Shown piece after piece: positions 24,358-31,025 of a DNA stretch of 64,000 nt. Location: assembly GCF_036924515.1 (NCBI RefSeq), contig NZ_JAZHRR010000001.1, forward strand, positions 529,001 through 593,000. The letters are read 5' to 3'. The position numbers and the translations under genes are program-made. This stretch comes from Bradyrhizobium sp. AZCC 1610 (GTDB taxonomy: Bacteria; Pseudomonadota; Alphaproteobacteria; Rhizobiales; Xanthobacteraceae). Positions within the stretch are counted from its first letter, which is position 1. Every line of letters starts with the position of its first letter. The notes beneath the pieces were generated by a model. It was given only the letters and a program-made list of their open reading frames with translations. It searched no databases and had not been told where the DNA came from.

Positions 24358-24633
24358 ATGAATCAGAATATCCAACACCACAGTAACGCCTGGGTCACCT
24401 TCACCTATGCTTCGTTCGGCACCTCGGCGTTCCTGGTCGCGATCGGCGTGTACTTTCTGCCGGTCGATTTGTGGATCAAGGGCTATCTCGCGATGGGCAT
24501 CGTGATGCTCGTTCAGTCCTGCGTCACCCTGACCAAGACCGTGCGTGACGTGCATGAGAGCAGCCGCTTTGTGAACCGCATCGAGGATGCCAAGGCCGAA
24601 CGGCTGCTGATGGAAGTTTCCAAAGGTTCGTAA
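24358..24633 (+). CDS. YiaA/YiaB two-helix inner-membrane protein, copy 2
   Basis: A 91-residue paralogue of the protein at 23119, identical at 74 of 91 positions by my count. The block from D-L-W-I-K-G-Y to T-V-R-D and the final N-R-I-E-D-A-K-A-E-R segment are unchanged, while the first helix and the short loop M-H-E-G-G-K-L / V-H-E-S-S-R-F have drifted. AGGAT lies just before ATG 24358. The reading frame is intact and the changes are mostly conservative, so both copies appear to be under selection. A true terminator follows at 24697. Confidence 0.87.
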   Translation: MNQNIQHHSNAWVTFTYASFGTSAFLVAIGVYFLPVDLWIKGYLAMGIVMLVQSCVTLTKTVRDVHESSRFVNRIEDAKAERLLMEVSKGS

Positions 24634-24696
24634 TTTCCAAGGCTTCATCATTTCCAAGGCCGCGTAACCTGTGACGCGGTGCTGGCGAAGGCAGGC

Positions 24697-24724
24697 GGCG
24701 GATGCTTCGGCATCCGCCGTTTTT
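24697..24724 (+). terminator. Rho-independent terminator after yiaAB copy 2
   Basis: GGCGGATGC pairs with GCATCCGCC around a TTCG tetraloop and is followed by GTTTTT. Confidence 0.8.
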
Positions 24725-24753
24725 CCTGCCGCGCAGAATGTTTGACGTCACCA

Positions 24754-24819
24754 ATGCATCGTTTACCTTGCTGCCACCGTAACGTGTCGCACTCATGGCT
24801 CCTTAACGGGCCCGGCGCA
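24754..24819 (+). repeat. Duplicated leader, copy B
   Basis: Second copy of the segment described at 24190-24250; it starts ATGCATCGTTTACC and ends just before the GNAT-like gene. Confidence 0.5.
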
Positions 24820-24848
24820 CAAATCCGGACCGAGTGCGGGCAAGTGGC

Positions 24849-25910
24849 ATGGCGTCTTTCAGCAGCGGCAATTCGGTGATCCGTCATGCCTTTGGGCAGA
24901 CCTTGGGGCAGGTCCGCTCCGCGGCCGGACGCCTCGGCGGCTATGGCGTCTTCTGGCTGAAGGCGCTGCGCCAGCCGACCATCGATCTCACCCTGCGCAC
25001 CCATGCCGGGCTGATCACGCGCATTGTCGAAACCCCGGGCCTGTCGCTTTCCGAAGCCGAACTCGGCGAACTGGTATCGCAACTGCGCGTCGTGGCCGCC
25101 AAAACCCTGCCAGAGGAAAGTCTTACTTACGGCATTTTCTCCGGCGACCGCGAACGGCTGGCGCGCGCCATCGTCACGCTGATCTGCGAGGAAGCGACCG
25201 GACGGCCGATCGCCTTCAACGCGCTGTCGGTGATGGAGGTCGAACTCGATGGTGAACCTATCGAGGTCACCCATCTCGGCCTCGTGATGGTCGATCCCGA
25301 CGAGCGCGGGCGGGGGCTGTCCTGGGTCCTCTATGGGCTGACGGCGCTGGTTCTTTTTGCCCGTGATGGGCTGCGCCCGAAATGGATCTCGAACGTCACT
25401 CAGGTGCCGTCAGTGGTCGGCATGGTCAGCCAGACCTTTTCGGATGTCTTTCCGTCGCCGCATCCGGACTCGCGCCAGAGCTTTGCCCATCTGCAACTGG
25501 CGCGCGGCATCATGTCCCGTCATCGCGCCGTGTTCGGCGTGGGTGCGGAAGCCGGATTCGATGAAGCCCGGTTTGTCATCACCAATGCCTATACCGGCGG
25601 ATCGGACGCGCTTAAGAAAACCTTCGAAGTCGCGCCAAAACATCGCGACGAGCAATACAACACGTTTTGCGCCCGTGAGCTGGACTACGCCAGGGGCGAC
25701 GACGTCCTGCAGCTCGGTCGCATCGACCTTGCCGGAGCGCGCCGCTATCTCCTGAGCGAGGTGCCCCCTGGTTCGCTGCCGGCACTGCTCGGGACGGGCG
25801 CGGCGCTCGCCTTGCAGCGCCTGGTGCTTCCCGCCATTCACTGGATGGACGATACGCGGCCCTTCGGTATCTTGCGGCCGCGGACGCCGGGAAATGGGAA
25901 CGGCCCATGA
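24849..25910 (+). CDS. GNAT-fold-like protein of unknown function
   Basis: A 353-residue soluble protein. The middle (about 130-190) has a strand V-T-H-L-G-L-V-M-V-D-P-D-E-R-G-R-G-L-S-W that resembles acetyl-CoA-binding motif A (R/Q-x-x-G-x-G/A) of GNAT acetyltransferases. The rest, including an F-S-D-V-F-P-S-P segment and a C-terminal hydrophobic stretch near 320-340, is unfamiliar. ATG 24849 is used; a GTG at 24834 is also in frame and neither has a good ribosome site. The stop overlaps the start of the next gene (ATGA at 25907), so the two products are probably made together and may interact. Function unknown. Confidence 0.7.
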   Translation: MASFSSGNSVIRHAFGQTLGQVRSAAGRLGGYGVFWLKALRQPTIDLTLRTHAGLITRIVETPGLSLSEAELGELVSQLRVVAAKTLPEESLTYGIFSGDRERLARAIVTLICEEATGRPIAFNALSVMEVELDGEPIEVTHLGLVMVDPDERGRGLSWVLYGLTALVLFARDGLRPKWISNVTQVPSVVGMVSQTFSDVFPSPHPDSRQSFAHLQLARGIMSRHRAVFGVGAEAGFDEARFVITNAYTGGSDALKKTFEVAPKHRDEQYNTFCARELDYARGDDVLQLGRIDLAGARRYLLSEVPPGSLPALLGTGAALALQRLVLPAIHWMDDTRPFGILRPRTPGNGNGP

Positions 25911-27106
25911 CGCCGGGGATGATCGCCGATTCCATCGTCAACCTGTGCGGCGCGATCGGGCTTGGCGTCGCCATGGTCACGCTCTACCGGCGCGATCCCC
26001 GGAGCCCGCTGACCCGGCGCCTTCTGGTCGCGCTTGGCATCATCGCGTTGCTGTTCCTGGTACGCGGCGTGGCCTGGTGGAGCGGCAGCGGGGTGCTCGA
26101 CAACCTGTCGATCATTCCGGCTGCGCTGATCCCGCTCGGCGCTTTGCTCGTCACCGAAGGGATCCTGCGGCGTCACGCGCCGCGGCCGGCCAAGATCGCG
26201 ATTCTGACCGGCGGCATCGCGCTCGGTCTCGCCGGCGCTGTTGGATTGGAGCCCTTTGTGACGCCCGCGGCCATCCTGCTTGCGCTGTTCCAGCTTGGCG
26301 GCTTTGCAATCTGCGCCTGGCTGTTGGCGACGCGCGACCGGACCACGCTGATGGCGTCCGAGAATACGAGCATCGGTCGCCTCGCTGTCGGTGCCGTTCT
26401 CGTCATTCCCTTCATCGTCACCGATTTCAGGGTGCTGATGCCGGATATCCCGGTCAGGCTCGGGGCATTGGGGGCACTGCTCGTCGTCACCGCGATCCTG
26501 ATCGCGGAACGCGGTGCGGAGACACAGCGTCAGGCGCTTCTGATGACGGCGCTGCGGCTCTCGAGTTCGGCGCTTCTCGGTATTGCCGCGGCGTTTGTCG
26601 CGCCGGATGTCGATGCGGCGCAGGTCATGCGATTTTGCGCCATCGCCATCGCGGGCGTTCTCACCATTGGCTTGATGGTGGACGCGCTGCGCGCCTACTT
26701 CGAATCTCAAGTGCCCGGCGTTCTCAATTCCGTCGCGGCGTCGCCGGCCAGAACGCGCGACGCGCTGATCGCGGAACTCGCGCGTCATCCGATCTTCGAG
26801 AGCGCCCGGCGCTATCGCGAGAGCGAACTTTTGACCTACGATCCGCCGTTGCTGCGCGATTTCCTGTCGACGCGGCGGGTGCTGCGCCGCCCCGACGCGC
26901 CGTGGGGTCTGACATCGTCTGATCCGGCTGTCGAGCGCGTCGTGTCGCTGCTGGCAGCCAACAGCGCGACGCATCTCATTGTCCTGTCGCACGATCCGAT
27001 CGACGTCATCGCGCTTGCGGTTCCCGTGATTTCGGCCGATCCGGCCACGGAAACCGCACTCGCCCTGGTGCGGCGCCTGCTGGCGCTGACGCCGGAGACC
27101 ATCTGA
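25907..27106 (+). CDS. Multi-pass membrane protein of unknown function
   Basis: A 399-residue protein with about nine hydrophobic helices in the first 265 residues (for example near 8-25, 40-58, 67-86, 96-115, 118-140, 155-175, 185-200, 210-225, 235-255) and a soluble C-terminal domain of about 130 residues with R-R-Y-R-E-S-E-L-L and a strand-rich end. The layout, a polytopic N-terminus with a cytoplasmic tail, resembles sensor or transport-associated proteins, but no family motif is recognised. It is translationally coupled to the GNAT-like gene by a 4-base overlap. Confidence 0.72.
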   Translation: MTPGMIADSIVNLCGAIGLGVAMVTLYRRDPRSPLTRRLLVALGIIALLFLVRGVAWWSGSGVLDNLSIIPAALIPLGALLVTEGILRRHAPRPAKIAILTGGIALGLAGAVGLEPFVTPAAILLALFQLGGFAICAWLLATRDRTTLMASENTSIGRLAVGAVLVIPFIVTDFRVLMPDIPVRLGALGALLVVTAILIAERGAETQRQALLMTALRLSSSALLGIAAAFVAPDVDAAQVMRFCAIAIAGVLTIGLMVDALRAYFESQVPGVLNSVAASPARTRDALIAELARHPIFESARRYRESELLTYDPPLLRDFLSTRRVLRRPDAPWGLTSSDPAVERVVSLLAANSATHLIVLSHDPIDVIALAVPVISADPATETALALVRRLLALTPETI

Positions 27107-27199
27107 CATTCCGTCGCGCAAATTTTCTTGCCCGGCTTACGAAATGCATCGTGACTGTGATAAGACCGCCGCCGTAACGGTTCATGACGAGGCAGGCCG

Positions 27200-27406
27200 A
27201 TGTCGAAGCAAGCGATGCGCGAGGAGGCCGAGCGCCTGATCCGCGAGACGATGGAAAAGAAGGCCCTCGTCGTCAAGCAGGGCAACACCAGGATCGAGAC
27301 CACCTGCGGAAAATGCGGCGCGCCGAACCGCCTGCAGGCCGAGAAGGGCGCCACCCGCGTCAAATTCGCCTGCAAGCAATGCGGCCACAAGCAGGAAACG
27401 CTGTGA
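27200..27406 (+). CDS. Small zinc-ribbon protein
   Basis: A 68-residue protein. After a charged helical N-terminus rich in Glu and Lys, two Cys pairs form a zinc ribbon: C36-G-K-C39 and C58-K-Q-C61. Such modules bind nucleic acid or protein. A GAGGCAGG site precedes the ATG. It lies 94 bases after the membrane-protein gene, preceded by a partial copy of the ATGCATCG leader motif. Role unknown. Confidence 0.75.
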   Translation: MSKQAMREEAERLIRETMEKKALVVKQGNTRIETTCGKCGAPNRLQAEKGATRVKFACKQCGHKQETL

Positions 27407-27426
27407 GCTCCTGTGAGCTCAACCAA

Positions 27427-27566
27427 AGCTGTCATTGCCCGCCAACGGGTCGCGCGAACGCGCGCCCGATGACAGTTTGTAGGGTGGGCAAAGCGAAGCG
27501 TGCCCACCATTCCTTGCGTAGTGCGTGATGGTGGGCACAGCGCAAGCGCGCCTTTGCCCACCCTAC
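27427..27566. repeat. Two adjacent dispersed palindromic repeats
   Basis: The first (about 27429-27475) is bounded by CTGTCAT and ATGACAG with an internal GCGCG hairpin. The second (27479-27566) is bounded by GTAGGGTGGGCAAAG and CTTTGCCCACCCTAC, with an internal GTGCCCACCAT/ATGGTGGGCAC pair. These look like members of intergenic repeat families found in Bradyrhizobium genomes. Confidence 0.7.
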
Positions 27567-27569
27567 GAA

Positions 27570-28433
27570 CTACGACCCGCTCAGTCCCCCCTTCACAAAC
27601 CTCGCAAACGCCTCCGCATAATCCGGATGCCAGCGCGACAGCGCCGGACGATTTTCCACAATATCGCCGGCAGCCCACAGCATGCGCCGTTCGTCGAGTT
27701 GTCGGGGCACGTCGTTGTCGGGGCAGAGGATGTAGAAATCGCCGGCATCGATGCGCGCGATCATGAAGTCGACGGTCTGCTCAGCCGTCCAGGCGCCGGG
27801 CGGCTTCTCGGTGCGGCCGCGCGCGGTCAGCGCGGTGAAGACGTGGCCGGGGATCATCAGATGCGCAGTGATCCTGCAGCCCGGTATGTTCCGCAACTCG
27901 TGCTGCAGCGCTTCCGTCTGCGCCTTCACGCCGGCCTTCGAGACGTTGTAGGCGGGATTGCCGGGCGGCGTCGTGATGCCCTGCTTGGAGCCGGTGTTGA
28001 TGATCAGGCCAGGGCGGGCGCGTTCGATCATGCGGGGCGCAAAAGCCAGCGTGCCGTGAATGACGCCCCACAGGTTCACCGCGAGAATACGCTGCCAGTT
28101 CTCCAGCGGGCCAAGGCTGGTGCTGTCGGGACCGATGCCGGCATTGTTCATCAGGATGTCGGTGCCGCCGAACCGCTTTTGCACCGCGGTCTCCAGGCTA
28201 GCTACGTCATCGAAGCGGCTGACGTCGACCGAGGCCGTCATGATATCGGCAGCGCCGCCCCTCGCGACAGATGCGAGCCTTGCGGCGGCTTCAGCAAGCC
28301 GCTCGTTGCCGATGTCGGCGATGCAGACCTTCATGCCGATTCCGGCGAAATGTGTCGCAGCCGCGAGTCCGATACCGGACGCGCCCCCGGTGATCACGGC
28401 GACATTGTTCGGCGACATGGCGGGATGGGGCAT
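27570..28433 (-). CDS. Short-chain dehydrogenase/reductase
   Basis: A 287-residue classical SDR: cofactor motif T-G-G-A-S-G-I-G near residue 15, N-N-A-G near 95, and the active-site Y-N-V-S-K near 160, with a serine in G-S-K-Q-G upstream. The acidic residue after the second strand (I-A-D-I) suggests NAD(H). Substrate unknown. ATG 28433 starts just before the Rossmann motif; the frame remains open further upstream, but that part has no SDR similarity. It lies next to a ModE-like regulator and an Old Yellow Enzyme. Confidence 0.9.
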   Translation of the reverse strand: MPHPAMSPNNVAVITGGASGIGLAAATHFAGIGMKVCIADIGNERLAEAAARLASVARGGAADIMTASVDVSRFDDVASLETAVQKRFGGTDILMNNAGIGPDSTSLGPLENWQRILAVNLWGVIHGTLAFAPRMIERARPGLIINTGSKQGITTPPGNPAYNVSKAGVKAQTEALQHELRNIPGCRITAHLMIPGHVFTALTARGRTEKPPGAWTAEQTVDFMIARIDAGDFYILCPDNDVPRQLDERRMLWAAGDIVENRPALSRWHPDYAEAFARFVKGGLSGS

Positions 28434-28501
28434 GTAAAGTTTCCTGGACTGCTTGGGGGCGACCTCAGCGCGTCCAGTTATCGCATACTTTCCGCCTGTT
28501 A

Positions 28502-28882
28502 TCAGCCCGCGCGTTTCTTCGCCCGGCCGATATCGGATCGCAATGCCTGCAATTCCTTGCGCGCCGCGCTTGCGGCGGTGCGCTCGATCTTGCGGTAGCG
28601 CGCGACCAGCGAGAGGCCAAACGGCGTCAGCACCGCGCCGCCGCCGTTCTTGCCGCCGGCCTGCCGCTCCACGGCGGCCTGACGGTAGATGCGGTTGATC
28701 TCGTCGACCAGATCCCATGCCCGCTTGTAGGACATTTCCATGGCCCGGCCGGCGGCGGAAATCGAACCGCTTCGATGGATCGTTTCGAGCAACTCGATCT
28801 TGCCGGGACCGATACGCCCCCCTGCGTCGATATCGATGCGGACGCTGAGCGAAGGACCGGGCTTGCCGTTCGGTTTTTGCAT
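28502..28882 (-). CDS. ModE-like winged-helix regulator (DNA-binding domain only)
   Basis: A 126-residue protein with a winged-helix region matching the ModE N-terminal domain: I-G-P-G-K-I-E-L-L-E-T-I, G-S-I-S-A-A-G-R-A-M-E-M-S-Y-K-R-A-W-D-L-V and G-G-G-A-V-L-T-P-F-G. The molybdate-binding (MOP) domains of full-length ModE are absent, as in many stand-alone LysR/ModE-type regulators. ATG 28882 is chosen; an upstream start at 28921 is also open. It is divergent from the Old Yellow Enzyme gene at 28989 (106 bases), which it may regulate. The effector is unknown. Confidence 0.85.
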   Translation of the reverse strand: MQKPNGKPGPSLSVRIDIDAGGRIGPGKIELLETIHRSGSISAAGRAMEMSYKRAWDLVDEINRIYRQAAVERQAGGKNGGGAVLTPFGLSLVARYRKIERTAASAARKELQALRSDIGRAKKRAG

Positions 28883-28988
28883 GGAAGATGTGCTCACTCG
28901 CTTCGAGGCTACACGTTGCATCCCAAACCTTTTACGAACAAGCTGAAGCGGTTACATATCCGTATCACCACGGGGTTCTGAAATAGAC

Positions 28989-30113
28989 ATGAATTATCCA
29001 TCGTTGTTTTCGCCGCTCAAGGTCGGCCCCTATCAGCTCCAGCATCGCCTCGCGCTGGCGCCGTTGACGCGGATGCGGGCAGCCAAGCCCTCGCTCGCGC
29101 CGCGGCCGCTGAACGCCGAGTATTACGCACAGCGCGCGACGCCTGGCGCGCTGCTGATCGCCGAAGCCTCGCCGGTGACGGAAACGGGCTTCGGCAGCCC
29201 CGGCGTGCCCGGCATCTACACCGAGCAGCAGATCGCGGGCTGGCGCGAGGTGGTCGACGCCGTTCACGCCAAGGGCGGCGTGATCTTCCTGCAGCTCTGG
29301 CATGTCGGACGCGTCTCGCATTCCTCGTTCCAGCCGGGCGGCGTGTTGCCGGTCGCGCCATCGGCGGTGCCGATCGCCGACCTGAAGACCGGGACGGCGG
29401 ACGGCAGGGCGGTGCCTTACGAAACGCCGCGGGCGCTCGATACGTCGGAAATTCCCGGCGTTGTCGATGCCTATCGGCTGGCGGCGAAGAATGCGCTTGC
29501 GGCCGGCTTTGACGGCGTCGAGGTGCACGGCGCCAACGGCTATCTGATCGAGCAGTTTTTGCAGTCGCACACCAATTTGCGCACCGACCAGTATGGCGGC
29601 TCCGTCATAAACCGCACTCGGTTTCTGATGGAAATAACCAAAGCGGTGGTCGAGGTCTGGGGCGCAGATCGCGTCGGCGTGCGGCTGTCGCCCTATGGCG
29701 TCGCCAATGGCAGCGGCGAGCCGGATCCGATGCCGCTCTATACCTATGCGGTCGAACAGCTCAATCCGCTTGGCCTCGCCTATCTGCATTTCATCGAACC
29801 GCGCTCCTCCGGCGCCGGCCGCGCCGAGGTCAATCACCAGAACGTGCCGTCGGCGATGGTGCTGTTTCGCCCGATCTGGAAGGGCGTGCTGATCGCCGCC
29901 GGCGGCTTCACCGGCGAGACCGCGGATGCGGCGATCCGGGACGGCTATGCCGACGCGGTCGCGTTCGGTCGCATCTTCATTTCCAATCCCGACCTGCCGC
30001 GCCGCCTGCAACGCGGCTTCCCGCTGACGCCCTATAACCGCGCGACGTTCTACGGCGGCGACGTGGCGGGCTATACGGATTATCCGGAGCACAACGAGCT
30101 GGAGCAGGCGTGA
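28989..30113 (+). CDS. Old Yellow Enzyme family NADH:flavin oxidoreductase (NemA/alkene reductase class)
   Basis: A 374-residue FMN barrel enzyme. It has L-A-L-A-P-L-T-R-M-R near residue 22, Q-L-W-H-V-G-R near 103, the substrate-anion pocket in H-G-A-N-G-Y-L near 178, and the S-H-T-N-x-R-T-D-x-Y-G-G-S motif near 193 with the catalytic tyrosine. OYE-family enzymes reduce activated C=C bonds, nitrate esters or nitro compounds with NAD(P)H. A divergent ModE-like regulator lies upstream. The dispersed palindrome at 30121 follows immediately. Confidence 0.93.
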   Translation: MNYPSLFSPLKVGPYQLQHRLALAPLTRMRAAKPSLAPRPLNAEYYAQRATPGALLIAEASPVTETGFGSPGVPGIYTEQQIAGWREVVDAVHAKGGVIFLQLWHVGRVSHSSFQPGGVLPVAPSAVPIADLKTGTADGRAVPYETPRALDTSEIPGVVDAYRLAAKNALAAGFDGVEVHGANGYLIEQFLQSHTNLRTDQYGGSVINRTRFLMEITKAVVEVWGADRVGVRLSPYGVANGSGEPDPMPLYTYAVEQLNPLGLAYLHFIEPRSSGAGRAEVNHQNVPSAMVLFRPIWKGVLIAAGGFTGETADAAIRDGYADAVAFGRIFISNPDLPRRLQRGFPLTPYNRATFYGGDVAGYTDYPEHNELEQA

Positions 30114-30120
30114 CACGATC

Positions 30121-30206
30121 GTAGCCCGGATGGAGCGAAGCGAAATCCGGGATAACGCTATCCGCTCGCGAGAATCCCGGATTACGCTTCGCTCCATCCG
30201 GGCTAC
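30121..30206. repeat. Dispersed inverted repeat, GTAGCCCGGATGGAGC family (copy 1)
   Basis: The ends GTAGCCCGGATGGAGCGAAG and CTTCGCTCCATCCGGGCTAC are perfect complements, with an internal ATCCGGGA/TCCCGGAT pair. A second member lies at 32703-32782. The outer arms differ by only a few bases between the two copies. Confidence 0.85.
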
Positions 30207-30228
30207 ATGATCGCCGAGAGGTCCGAAA

Positions 30229-30741
30229 ATGTTTCCCGAAGAAGAATCGGAAAAGAAGAAAACCAAGGCCGTATCCCTCGGCAAACCCGCCACCGGGCAA
30301 TGCCTGTGCGGGAAGGTCGCCTTCGAGATCGACGTGCCGGCGCGCTGGGCCTGGCACGATCATTCGCCGTCGAGCCGCCGGGCGCACGGTGCGGCCTATG
30401 CCACCTATGTCGGAAGCTGGCGCAAACGCTTCCGCATCACCAAGGGCAAGACCAGCCTCACGCGCTACGAGGACAAGGCGACCAAAACCGTACGCAGCTT
30501 CTGCTCGCACTGCGGCACGCCGATCGCCTATGAACGTCCGCGCTCGCCGCACATGGTCAACATCCCCCGTGCGCTGTTTTCGGGCCGCACCGGGCGGCAA
30601 CCGCTCTATCACATCGCGATCGAGGAATTGCAGGAATGGGCCTACACCGGCGAACCGCTGGTGCCGCTGAAGGGATATCCCGGCGTGGTCTGGCAACGCT
30701 CGAAGAAGAAAAAGCGCGCGGGCCGGGAAGGGATGGTCTAG
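30229..30741 (+). CDS. GFA/CENP-V-fold protein lacking the central catalytic cysteines
   Basis: A 170-residue member of the GFA domain family. The structural zinc ligands are kept (C25-L-C27-G near the start, F-C92-S-H-C95-G-T later), and the R-A-H-G-A-A-Y-A-T-Y-V helix start is typical. However, the second zinc site, normally C-H-C-x-x-C-R, reads D44-H45-S46-P-S-S49-R here, so three cysteines are replaced. That site binds zinc and substrate in known members, so formaldehyde or S-hydroxymethylglutathione chemistry is unlikely. The C-terminus is strongly basic (K-K-K-K-R). GAGAGG precedes ATG 30229. Confidence 0.82.
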   Translation: MFPEEESEKKKTKAVSLGKPATGQCLCGKVAFEIDVPARWAWHDHSPSSRRAHGAAYATYVGSWRKRFRITKGKTSLTRYEDKATKTVRSFCSHCGTPIAYERPRSPHMVNIPRALFSGRTGRQPLYHIAIEELQEWAYTGEPLVPLKGYPGVVWQRSKKKKRAGREGMV

Positions 30742-30786
30742 AGCAGGATGAGATTAGGTTGGGCCGTGACGACGGACCATCTCGTG

Positions 30787-30919
30787 CCCCGGACGCAAGC
30801 GGCCTGAGTGCTGCGCGCCAGGGGCCTATTCTACTTTGCATGGGGTTGTTTTCGCGATTTTGTGTCTGGGCCCTGCGGTGTACCGCCGAAGAGTATCTCC
30901 GCCGCGTCCGGGACACGGG
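30787..30919. repeat. Diverged copy of the CCCCGGACGC palindromic repeat
   Basis: The outer arms CCCCGGACGC and CCGCGTCCGGGACACGGG match those of the repeat at 37774-37890. The interior is diverged. It occupies the gap ahead of the ThDP-enzyme gene; no gene is seen here. Confidence 0.5.
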
Positions 30920-31025
30920 CGTAGCCGTGCAGAGCAGCCATGACCGGGCTCCATTGCGCGCGTCGTCCAAGTTTGGTCATGTGCCTTCATCCCGCGGGTT
31001 AACGAACCGGCGGGCAGGAGGAGAC

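Noticed and set aside
25838..27121. A 427-codon reverse open frame over the multi-pass membrane protein
   Set aside because: The translation is dominated by Arg, Asp, Gln and His, typical for the antisense of GC-rich genes, and the forward strand has clear helices and an ATGA junction.
28965..30293. A 442-codon reverse open frame over the Old Yellow Enzyme
   Set aside because: The forward strand has a full OYE family motif set. The reverse translation has no known motif.
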